From an uncultured Lachnobacterium sp. (lineage in GTDB: Bacteria > Bacillota > Clostridia > Lachnospirales > Lachnospiraceae), in contig CALAST010000036.1 of the NCBI GenBank assembly GCA_937889225.1, positions 1 to 63,676 of the forward strand: DNA of 63,676 bases. Reading direction: 5' to 3'. The notes below the pieces were generated by a model. The model worked only from the letters and a program-made list of their open reading frames with translations, did not search any database and was not told the DNA's origin. This document shows, piece after piece, positions 8,712 to 15,854 of this stretch. Position 1 is the stretch's first letter. Each line of letters opens with the position of its first letter. The translations under genes and the position numbers were made by a program.

Positions 8712-9593
8712 TTATAGCATTTCCATTAATTTATCAACATTAAGAACTCCCCATGCCTGATTTTGTTTATATGCAGGTCTTTCTACAGTATCATACAATA
8801 AAATTTTAATCATTACAGGTGTTAAAAACGGATTTTTTTCATATGCCAAAGCCAACGCTCCACAAACAATCGGTGCTGACATCGATGTTCCGCTTTTTTT
8901 CTCGTACCCACCTTTGCTGCATGTGCTTAAAATATCCGTTCCCGGTGCTAAAATTTCCGGTTTTACAATACAACACGTTGTTGGTCCTCTCCCACTAAAA
9001 CTACTGATATTTTTCCACTTACTGTAATCATTCCCAAATGAACCTACTGTAATTACTTTTCTGGAAACACCGGGAACGGTTACGGAATTTATATCCGGTC
9101 CATTATTTCCTGCTGCTGTAACAACCGTAACTCCCTCATCCCATAATTTTTCTAATTTTTCTATCAACAGCTCCTGCATTTTAATATTTCCACTTGGAAG
9201 ATAGCCCATAGAAAAATTAAGGAGACGAATCTTGTATTTCTTATGGTACTTTAAAATCCAATCCAATGCTTTTAATGAATCAGCTGTTTTTCCATTTCCA
9301 TGCTCATCTAAAATTTTAAAAATAAGAAGCTCTGCTTTCGGTGCCATTCCCGTTATTTCTCCACTACTGCTATGTCCATTCCCACATAAAATGCCGCAAA
9401 TATGGGTACCATGCCCATTATCATCATAGCAGTTGGTTTTATTCTGAATATAATCTTTATAATATATAATATTGTTGGCTATATCAGGATGTAAAGCAGC
9501 TCCGGTATCTAAAACAGCTATGCGTACATTTTTTCCGGTGTAGCCCATTTCATATGCTTTTGATGCAAAAATCTGCTGTTTTATTCTGTTCAT
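8712..9593 (-). CDS. Subtilisin-like serine protease, probably intracellular
   Basis: A peptidase S8 enzyme with a full catalytic triad: Asp29 (AVLDTG), His61 (NGHGTH) and Ser237 (SGTSMSAP), plus the oxyanion Asn163 in AAGNNG. The 293-residue protein lacks a signal peptide and begins almost directly with the catalytic fold, as in intracellular proteases of the Bacillus IspA type; a short N-terminal peptide (about 1-18) could be the inhibitory extension. The substrate cannot be told from the sequence. It lies alone between the pnp terminator and cls. Confidence 0.9.
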   Translation of the reverse strand: MNRIKQQIFASKAYEMGYTGKNVRIAVLDTGAALHPDIANNIIYYKDYIQNKTNCYDDNGHGTHICGILCGNGHSSSGEITGMAPKAELLIFKILDEHGNGKTADSLKALDWILKYHKKYKIRLLNFSMGYLPSGNIKMQELLIEKLEKLWDEGVTVVTAAGNNGPDINSVTVPGVSRKVITVGSFGNDYSKWKNISSFSGRGPTTCCIVKPEILAPGTDILSTCSKGGYEKKSGTSMSAPIVCGALALAYEKNPFLTPVMIKILLYDTVERPAYKQNQAWGVLNVDKLMEML

Positions 9594-9637
9594 AATAGAA
9601 ATCCTTTATGCCCATATGCATTTCTTTTCTTATAATA

Positions 9638-9669
9638 TGAAAAAGACCTCACTCTCGTGCGGTCTTTTC
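9638..9669 (-). terminator. Intrinsic terminator of pnp
   Basis: On the minus strand GAAAAGACC pairs with GGTCTTTTTC around a 12-base loop; the 3' arm supplies the T run. It starts 26 bases after the pnp stop and closes the large translation operon. Confidence 0.85.
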
Positions 9670-9694
9670 CCTATACTCAAACAAGCAAATTTAT

Positions 9695-11788
9695 TTATTT
9701 TTCAGCCGGAACATCTTTAATGGAGAAGCTGATTCTTCCCATTTTATCTTTTCCAAGACAGATACATTTTACTTTATCACCAAGTGTCAATACATCTTCT
9801 ACATGGTGGATTCTTTCTTTTGCAACTTTTGAAATATGAACCATGCCTTCTTTGCCCGGTGCAAATTCAATAAATGCACCAAACTCTTTAATGCTTGTTA
9901 CAACACCTGTTAAAATCTGTCCTGCTTCAAAATCTGTTGTAATCACGCGAATCATATCAATAGCTTTGTCAATCATAGCTTTGTCTGTACCACAAACAGA
10001 TACTGCACCCTCGTCTGTAATATCAATCTTTACATCTGTACGGGCAATGATTTCGTTGATAGTCTTGCCTTTCTGACCAACTACATCACCAATCTTAACA
10101 GGGTCAATAACAATCTGTTCAATCTTTGGAGCAAATTTACTTACATCTTGGCGTGGTTCAGCAATTGCTTTGCTCATAACTTCATCCATAATGTAAAGTC
10201 TTGCTTCTCTTGTTCTGCGAATCGCTTCTTCTACAATCTGGCGTGTTAAACCATGAATCTTGATATCCATCTGGATTGCCGTAATACCTCTTGTTGTACC
10301 TGTTACTTTAAAGTCCATGTCTCCAAAGAAGTCTTCTAATCCCTGAATATCTGTAAGAACTACATAATCATCATCAGTGTCACCTGTTACAAGACCACAG
10401 GAAATACCTGCAACCATTGCTTTGATTGGAACACCTGCTGCCATAAGAGCCATACAAGATGCACAAGTAGAAGCCATGGATGTAGAGCCATTGGATTCAA
10501 ATGTTTCGGAAACTGCACGAATTGCATATGGGAATTCTTCTTCTGTTGGAAGTACCGGCACAAGTGCTCGTTCAGCAAGAGAACCATGTCCAATTTCACG
10601 ACGTCCCGGTCCGCGAGATACTTTTGTTTCACCAACAGAGTATGCCGGGAAGTTATAGTGGTGCATATATCTCTTTATTGTAACGTTTGCATCAAGTCCA
10701 TCAATTTTTTGAACTTCAGATAATGGTGCAAGTGTTACAATATCGCAAATCTGTGTTTGACCACGTGTAAACATCGCAGAACCATGTACTCTTGGAATTA
10801 AATCCACTTCTGCTGCAAGCTTACGAATCTGGTCAATTGCACGACCATCCGGACGTTTACGGTCTTTTAAAATCATCTTACGAACAGTCTTTTTCTGATA
10901 CTGGTAAATTGCCTCTCCTAAAAGTGCAAGATATTCTTCATTTTCTGCAAATGCTTCTTCTAATTTTGCAGTTACTGCTTTGATATTTTCTTCACGTTTC
11001 TGTTTTTCATCTGTGAAAACAGCTTCTTCCATTTCTTCCGGTGTTACAACGGCTTTGATAGCGTCAAATAATTCTTCCGGAATTGCACAACTTGCGTATT
11101 CATGTTTTGCTTTTCCAACTTCTTCACGAATCTGATTGATAAATGCAATAATAGTCTGGTTGATTTCATGACATTTATAAATCGCTTCAATCATTTTTTC
11201 TTCCGGAATTTCATTTGCTCCGGCTTCAATCATGATTACTTTTTCTGCTGTAGAAGCTACAGTAAGCTCTAAATCGCCTTCATCCCAAACTTTCTGTGAT
11301 GGGTTTACAATAAATTCTCCATCTACCATACCCATCTGCGTCATTGCACATGGACCATCAAATGGAATATCAGAAATAGTAGTTACTAAAGCTGCACCAA
11401 TCATTGCCACTAATTCCGGACGACACTGTGGGTCAACAGACATTACCATATTGTTTAATGTAACATCGTTGCGATAATCTTTTGGGAATAATGGTCTCAT
11501 TGGACGGTCAATAACACGGGAAGTAAGGATTGCATTTTCTGATGCTTTTCCTTCACGTTTATTAAATCCTCCCGGAATTTTTCCTACGGAATACATTTTT
11601 TCTTCATATTCTACGCTAAGTGGAAAGAAATCAATACCATCACGCGGTTTATCGGATGCAGTAGCTGTGGATAATACTGTTGTTTCCCCATATTTTAAAA
11701 TAGCTGCACCATTTGCCTGTGCACATACTCTGCCAATATCTACAGTAAGTGTTCTGCCGGCAAGTTCTAATGAATAAGTCTTATACAT
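9695..11788 (-). CDS. pnp: Polyribonucleotide nucleotidyltransferase (PNPase)
   Basis: A trimeric 3'-5' phosphorolytic exoribonuclease of RNA decay. The 697-residue protein has the standard order: first RNase PH domain (1-220), all-helical linker, second RNase PH domain (about 300-540, with FTRGQTQ and GDMDFKVTGT), KH domain (about 550-615, with VGQKGKTINEII) and S1 domain (about 620-690, with KEFGAFIEF and GKEGMVHIS). AAAGGAG precedes the ATG. The 218-base upstream gap contains a long base-paired leader, the kind of structure used in E. coli for PNPase autoregulation. Confidence 0.97.
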   Translation of the reverse strand: MYKTYSLELAGRTLTVDIGRVCAQANGAAILKYGETTVLSTATASDKPRDGIDFFPLSVEYEEKMYSVGKIPGGFNKREGKASENAILTSRVIDRPMRPLFPKDYRNDVTLNNMVMSVDPQCRPELVAMIGAALVTTISDIPFDGPCAMTQMGMVDGEFIVNPSQKVWDEGDLELTVASTAEKVIMIEAGANEIPEEKMIEAIYKCHEINQTIIAFINQIREEVGKAKHEYASCAIPEELFDAIKAVVTPEEMEEAVFTDEKQKREENIKAVTAKLEEAFAENEEYLALLGEAIYQYQKKTVRKMILKDRKRPDGRAIDQIRKLAAEVDLIPRVHGSAMFTRGQTQICDIVTLAPLSEVQKIDGLDANVTIKRYMHHYNFPAYSVGETKVSRGPGRREIGHGSLAERALVPVLPTEEEFPYAIRAVSETFESNGSTSMASTCASCMALMAAGVPIKAMVAGISCGLVTGDTDDDYVVLTDIQGLEDFFGDMDFKVTGTTRGITAIQMDIKIHGLTRQIVEEAIRRTREARLYIMDEVMSKAIAEPRQDVSKFAPKIEQIVIDPVKIGDVVGQKGKTINEIIARTDVKIDITDEGAVSVCGTDKAMIDKAIDMIRVITTDFEAGQILTGVVTSIKEFGAFIEFAPGKEGMVHISKVAKERIHHVEDVLTLGDKVKCICLGKDKMGRISFSIKDVPAEK

Positions 11789-11823
11789 ATTTTTTCTCCT
11801 TTATTTTATTTATTAACAGATGT

Positions 11824-11931
11824 CCGAAACTACTGAACAAACTACGAGAGGATAAATGCCAACTAATCAATAAAAATTTACGAACATATACAAAGCAACA
11901 TGCTACATCGTAGTTTCTTCAGTGGTCTCGG
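11824..11931 (-). promoter_or_regulatory. Long stem in the pnp 5' leader, candidate autoregulatory structure
   Basis: Arms 11824-11837 and 11918-11931 pair over 14 positions on the minus-strand RNA with one G-U and one mismatch. They are followed inward by an 8-bp perfect stem, 11840-11847 with 11909-11916, giving about 22 bp closed by a loop of some 60 bases. The stem ends about 35 bases before the pnp ATG and starts after the rpsO terminator. In E. coli a double-stranded pnp leader is cut by RNase III and then removed by PNPase; the same logic here is an inference. Confidence 0.55.
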
Positions 11932-11962
11932 CAAATACATCTGTATTTTTCACTCTTTGCAT

Positions 11963-12000
11963 AAAAATGGACGGAGAATAATAACTCCGCCCCATTTTTA
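11963..12000 (-). terminator. Intrinsic terminator of rpsO
   Basis: On the minus strand AAAATGG...CGGAG pairs with CTCCG...CCATTTTT around an 8-base AT loop, with the T run at the 3' side. It begins 6 bases after the rpsO stop. Since pnp lies beyond it, pnp must be read by read-through or from its own promoter. Confidence 0.9.
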
Positions 12001-12006
12001 CAAAAA

Positions 12007-12273
12007 TTATTTTCTAAGTCCTAAACGTTCAATTAAGGAACGATATCTGTTGATATCAACGTTCTTTAAGTAAGAAAGTAATCCTTTTCTCTGACCAATC
12101 ATTTTTAACATACCACGTCTTGAATGATGGTCTTTTGGGTTAACTTTTAAGTGCTCTGTTAACTCCTGAATTCTTGCTGTTAAGATTGCTACCTGTACTT
12201 CCGGTGAACCTGTGTCGTTTGCTGAAATACCATATTCAGCGATAATTGCCTGTTTCTTTTCTTTTGCGATCAT
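12007..12273 (-). CDS. rpsO: 30S ribosomal protein S15
   Basis: The 88-residue protein MIAKEKKQAIIAEYG... has the S15 signature TGSPEVQVAILTARI, LKVNPKDHHSRRGML and KRKGLLSYL-like text. It binds the 16S central domain early in assembly. The frame is open 15 codons upstream, but AAAGGAGGATCAAACA directly precedes this ATG and the family starts here. It has its own promoter, leader hairpin and terminator, so it is largely a single transcription unit within the ribF-pnp interval. Confidence 0.98.
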   Translation of the reverse strand: MIAKEKKQAIIAEYGISANDTGSPEVQVAILTARIQELTEHLKVNPKDHHSRRGMLKMIGQRKGLLSYLKNVDINRYRSLIERLGLRK

Positions 12274-12328
12274 TGTTTGATCCTCCTTTATATTTTTATA
12301 ATAATGCCCCTGTTGCAAAAAATGTAAC

Positions 12329-12356
12329 GGATACTCAGCAAAAGGTCGGAGTGTCC
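12329..12356 (-). promoter_or_regulatory. Leader hairpin upstream of rpsO, candidate S15 operator
   Basis: GGACACTC and GAGTATCC (minus strand) pair with one mismatch around a 12-base loop, between the rpsO promoter and ribosome binding site. S15 represses its own mRNA through leader structures in several bacterial groups, with different folds; I cannot match this one to a named fold. Confidence 0.4.
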
Positions 12357-12388
12357 ATTTACCGAATATGGGCTAATCATACCCTAAT

Positions 12389-12417
12389 AATATATCACAC
12401 AAATTTTTAATTGTAAA
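12389..12417 (-). promoter_or_regulatory. Sigma-A promoter of rpsO
   Basis: Minus strand -35 TTTACA (12412-12417), 17-base spacer, -10 TATATT (12389-12394). It lies about 115 bases before the rpsO start, giving a structured leader of about 105 nt. Confidence 0.75.
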
Positions 12418-12495
12418 TATATAATTTAAAATTTCAATCAATTATTCTTTAAATTGTTACTGTACAGACAAGATGAATTGTATACCGTAGGTGTC

Positions 12496-13431
12496 CTAAC
12501 GGGAATTCTTCATATCCATCATATAACGTTTTGCATATGCAATATCTTTGCTCATTTGTGCTTTTAATTCATCTAAAGAATCAAATTTTCTTTCCGGACG
12601 AATATAATCCAAAAATTCTACCACTACAATCTGATTATAAATATCCTCAGAAAATTCCACAATATGCGTTTCCACGACAATATTTCCGGAATCGGATACG
12701 GTTGGTTTCGAACCCACATTAGTTACGCCTATGTAACTTGCCTCTCCAATAACAACGCGTGTCACATACACGCCATTTGGAGGAAGCAGTTTTTCCGATG
12801 GAAGTTCCATATTAATAGTAGGAATCCCAATCGTTCTTCCTATTTTATTGCCATGTACAACATAGCTTTTCACAAAATATTCATATCCTAACAGTCGGTT
12901 GGCTTTACGGATATTGCCTTTTGCAATTTCTTCCCGAATAAATGTACTGCTGATATCCCGATTATCTTCACGAATTTTTGATACAACAATCGTTTTATAA
13001 TCAAATTCCTGCTCATACATCTGCAACGTAGAGAAATTTCCGGCTCTTTTATGCCCAAAGCAAAAATCAGTTCCTACTACCACACATCTCATATTTAAAG
13101 ATTTGCAAATCCATTTGATAAATACTTTTGGTTCCATGCACATCACTTCTTTTGTGAACGGACATTCAATTAAATAATCGATTCCGGCTGCCTCAAAAAT
13201 ATGCTGTTTTTCTTCGTTTGTTGTAAGCACTTTCCCGGAAATATTTTCAATTTTATTTTTTGGTGGAATATCAAACGTAAATGCTACTGTTTTTAAATTA
13301 ATTAATTTTCCATATCGCATTACTTCTTTCATAAGAAGTTCATGTCCACGATGCAGTCCGTCAAATTTTCCTAAAGTTACAACTGTCGGTTCCTTTATTT
13401 TAAATTCCAAGGTGTTTTTAATATATTCCAT
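12496..13431 (-). CDS. ribF: Bifunctional riboflavin kinase / FAD synthetase
   Basis: RibF phosphorylates riboflavin to FMN and adenylates FMN to FAD. The N-terminal nucleotidyltransferase half has GKFDGLHRGH (21-30) and VVGTDFCFGHKRAGN; the C-terminal kinase half has GIPTINMELP and GVYVTRV. Length of 311 is standard. Only two bases separate it from the truB stop, so the two are translationally close; it is the last gene of the nusA-infB transcript before rpsO. Confidence 0.96.
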   Translation of the reverse strand: MEYIKNTLEFKIKEPTVVTLGKFDGLHRGHELLMKEVMRYGKLINLKTVAFTFDIPPKNKIENISGKVLTTNEEKQHIFEAAGIDYLIECPFTKEVMCMEPKVFIKWICKSLNMRCVVVGTDFCFGHKRAGNFSTLQMYEQEFDYKTIVVSKIREDNRDISSTFIREEIAKGNIRKANRLLGYEYFVKSYVVHGNKIGRTIGIPTINMELPSEKLLPPNGVYVTRVVIGEASYIGVTNVGSKPTVSDSGNIVVETHIVEFSEDIYNQIVVVEFLDYIRPERKFDSLDELKAQMSKDIAYAKRYMMDMKNSR

Positions 13432-13433
13432 TC

Positions 13434-14399
13434 TTATTCCATAAATAACTTTACCGGCTTGTACTCTTTATCTTCTTTTAAATAAGTATAAAGACCGATA
13501 AATTTCTGATTAAAATCATAAAGCCTAAGGGTTTCACATTGGCAAATCGGACATTCGCAATCCGCTTTCGCTACTTGCTCATGAACGCAGGTAGCTTCGC
13601 TACTTGTTCTGCGTTCAAAATCCAAAATCAACTCCTGTGGAATACGATTTCCATTTTGAATCCGCTTTTGTGCCTGTTCAATTGCCGTAATAGAAGGATA
13701 TTGTTCAAATACGGTATCAATTGGAGACAAAAATTTCCATTCTTCCTGTGGTTTTTGGGATAACTGCTGTAGTTCTTCTAATTTATATGCATTTTCCAAT
13801 GTAAAATGCGATACTCTGGTGCGAAGCAATGATTTCATACAGCCAAAACAGCCTAATTTTTTTCCTATATCATCACAAAGCGTACGAATATAAGTGCCCT
13901 TTGAGCAATGCACAAGCATTTCTACTTCCGGGAGATTGATGTTTATAATTTCAATCCCATAAATCGTAACCGGTCTGGCTTTTCGCTCTACGGTAATGCC
14001 CTTTCTTGCTAAATCACACAATTTCTGCCCATTTACTTTTAAAGCGGAATACATAGGAGGTATCTGTTCGTAAGTTCCTACAAAAGAAAGCACGGCTTTT
14101 CGTACCTGTTCTTCTGTCACTTCTACCGATGCCCTATTTAAAATTTCTCCTGAAATATCCTGTGTATCTGTTTCCTGTCCTAAAAGAAGTATGGTTTTAT
14201 ATTCTTTATCTTTATCCGTTAGAAGGTCACATACTTTCGTTGCTTTCCCTAAACACACCGGAAGCACGCCTTCCGCATCCGGGTCAAGCGTGCCTGTATG
14301 ACCAATTTTTTTCTGATGAAAAATGCCACGCATTTTTGCTACCACATCAAAGGAGGTAAACCCTTTTTCTTTATATACATTTATAATTCCATTTACCAT
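13434..14399 (-). CDS. truB: tRNA pseudouridine(55) synthase TruB with a repeat-encoded insertion
   Basis: TruB makes pseudouridine 55 in the T loop of tRNAs. Catalytic motif GHTGTLDPDAEG puts the nucleophile at Asp39; YSALKVNGQKLCDLAR and CSKGTYIRTL are also conserved. After NRIPQELILD the normal protein would go straight into the C-terminal PUA-like strands (LRLYDFNQKFIGLY), but residues about 260-284 (ERRTSSEATCVHEQVA then KADCECPICQ) are encoded by a dispersed palindromic repeat, read in the one frame that avoids its TAG. The insert is Cys-rich and far from the active site, so the enzyme is probably functional. It starts 13 bases after the nrnA stop. Confidence 0.95.
   Translation of the reverse strand: MVNGIINVYKEKGFTSFDVVAKMRGIFHQKKIGHTGTLDPDAEGVLPVCLGKATKVCDLLTDKDKEYKTILLLGQETDTQDISGEILNRASVEVTEEQVRKAVLSFVGTYEQIPPMYSALKVNGQKLCDLARKGITVERKARPVTIYGIEIININLPEVEMLVHCSKGTYIRTLCDDIGKKLGCFGCMKSLLRTRVSHFTLENAYKLEELQQLSQKPQEEWKFLSPIDTVFEQYPSITAIEQAQKRIQNGNRIPQELILDFERRTSSEATCVHEQVAKADCECPICQCETLRLYDFNQKFIGLYTYLKEDKEYKPVKLFME
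13546..13620. repeat. Palindromic repeat element inside truB
   Basis: A well-preserved copy of the dispersed family. A first hairpin has GCGGA-type arms degraded on one side (ATCGGACATTCGCAATCCGC), followed by TTTCGCTACTTGCTCAT and a second hairpin with outer arms GAACGCAG/CTGCGTTC and inner arms GTAGC/GCTAC. About 75 bp long, a multiple of three, so it keeps the truB frame. Confidence 0.8.
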
Positions 14400-14411
14400 A
14401 AAAAAAGTCTT

Positions 14412-15362
14412 TCATTTAAGTTTCACTTTAATTGCATCTAGCAATCGATTGATAATGTTTTCAATCTGCCCATCCATTGTGCAACCTGCAGCTTTTACAT
14501 GACCACCACCGCCAAAAGAGCAAGCAATCTCTGCTACATTAAAATCTCCATTCGCCCTGAGACTTACTTTATACGTTCCATCTGCGTTTTCATATAAAAA
14601 TACAGCCACATCTGTTCCTTTTGTAACACGGAGCTGGTTTACAATGCCATCTAGTTGTTTTGGTCCACAGCCAAAGGATTCCATCTGTGCTCTGGTAAGA
14701 TACGTAATAATGCATTTCCCATCCAGATACAATTTACTATCCAAAAGTGCCTGACCTAAAATACGGTTTTGATTATATGTCTTTTTGTAGAATGTATCGT
14801 CCACAATTTTAGAATAATCAATCCCTTTCTCCATCATCTGTCCTGCAATATTCATTGTTTTTGCTGAAGTAGAACTGTACTGGAACACACCTGTATCATG
14901 CACCATCCCTGTATAAATGCATTCTGCAATTTCCTTTGTAATCTTTGTGGAATCCATCAAATCAAATACCAATTCACAAGTGGAACTGGCATCCGGGATA
15001 ATATAATTATCTTCTGCAAAAGATTGGTTGCTGATGTGATGGTCAATGCAAACCGTATGCTTTGCCGAATGAAAATATTTCAAATTTTCGCCAAGACGAC
15101 CTTCATCTCCACAGTCCAGCACAAAAAAGACATCATATACTTTATCTGCTATTGCATAATTGCAAATCTTATCCGCATTTTTCAAAAAGAAAAACACATC
15201 CGGGATGGATTCTAAATATAAATCCACTTCTATATTCGGATAATACGTCTTTATATAATTGTAAACTGCTAATGTAGAACCTACACAATCACCATCCGGT
15301 CTCACATGACCGGATATGCCAACTGTTTTCACATTCCATAATTTTTCGTCTAAATTAGTCAT
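14412..15362 (-). CDS. nrnA: DHH-family nano-RNase / pAp phosphatase
   Basis: NrnA degrades 2-5 nt RNAs and hydrolyses pAp. The DHH domain shows GHVRPDGDCVGS, VLDCGDEGR, the namesake CIDHHISN and YTGMVHDTGVFQYS; the C-terminal DHHA1 domain ends with SFGGGGHVKAAGC. I start at the ATG at 15362, four codons inside the longest frame, because GAGGAAGAAG lies 6 bases upstream and this start overlaps the rbfA stop as ATGACTAA, a classic coupling arrangement. The rbfA-nrnA-truB order is conserved in Firmicutes. Confidence 0.95.
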   Translation of the reverse strand: MTNLDEKLWNVKTVGISGHVRPDGDCVGSTLAVYNYIKTYYPNIEVDLYLESIPDVFFFLKNADKICNYAIADKVYDVFFVLDCGDEGRLGENLKYFHSAKHTVCIDHHISNQSFAEDNYIIPDASSTCELVFDLMDSTKITKEIAECIYTGMVHDTGVFQYSSTSAKTMNIAGQMMEKGIDYSKIVDDTFYKKTYNQNRILGQALLDSKLYLDGKCIITYLTRAQMESFGCGPKQLDGIVNQLRVTKGTDVAVFLYENADGTYKVSLRANGDFNVAEIACSFGGGGHVKAAGCTMDGQIENIINRLLDAIKVKLK

Positions 15363-15732
15363 CTTCTTCCTCACTCGACTGTGTTCCCATCACTTCATCA
15401 ATTTTCTTTGACATTGCAATACCATACTCAATCGACTGGTCTAAAATAAACTTAATTTCCGGTGTATTACGAAGGTTAATGGACTTTGCCAATGCTCTGC
15501 GGATAAATCCTTCTGCGGATTTTAAGCCTGCAATCGTATCCTGCTGTGCTTTTTCATTGCCTAATACGCTAATATATGCTTTTGCAGTTTTTAAATCCGG
15601 AGCTACTTCTACTGCAACGACACTCGTCATTGGGTGAATACGAGGGTCTTTGATTTCCCCGCGAATAATATTGGAAAGCTCTCTCATAACTTCTTCATTA
15701 ATACGAATATTTTTAATGTTATTTTTTCTCAT
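15355..15732 (-). CDS. rbfA: Ribosome-binding factor A
   Basis: A small KH-type 30S maturation factor. The 125-residue protein has NIRINEEVMRELSNIIRGEIKDPRI, a typical N terminus, and VAPDLKTAKAYISVLG in the middle; the acidic end EEEDD is usual. It follows infB by 122 bases and overlaps nrnA by 8 bases. Confidence 0.96.
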   Translation of the reverse strand: MRKNNIKNIRINEEVMRELSNIIRGEIKDPRIHPMTSVVAVEVAPDLKTAKAYISVLGNEKAQQDTIAGLKSAEGFIRRALAKSINLRNTPEIKFILDQSIEYGIAMSKKIDEVMGTQSSEEEDD

Positions 15733-15789
15733 TGAGACCTACTTTCTATTTTGGCACATAACTATTTCATTCTGTCATAGTTATAACCA

Positions 15790-15824
15790 CAAGCCCATGA
15801 AAAATCACTTTGTGATAGGGCTTG
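15790..15824. other. Hairpin between infB and rbfA
   Basis: CAAGCCC and GGGCTTG pair, with an inner TCAC/GTGA stem in the 21-base loop. It fills the otherwise empty 122-base infB-rbfA gap. No T run follows on the minus strand, so it is more likely an mRNA processing or stabilising structure than a terminator. Confidence 0.5.
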
Positions 15825-15854
15825 CTTCTATTATATTTACACTCTATTTTATCA

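Noticed and set aside
13546..13620. Cys-rich TruB segment as a genuine zinc-binding domain
   Set aside because: The Cys/Glu-rich residues are encoded by a repeat that occurs elsewhere in non-coding DNA, so the composition has no evolved zinc function.
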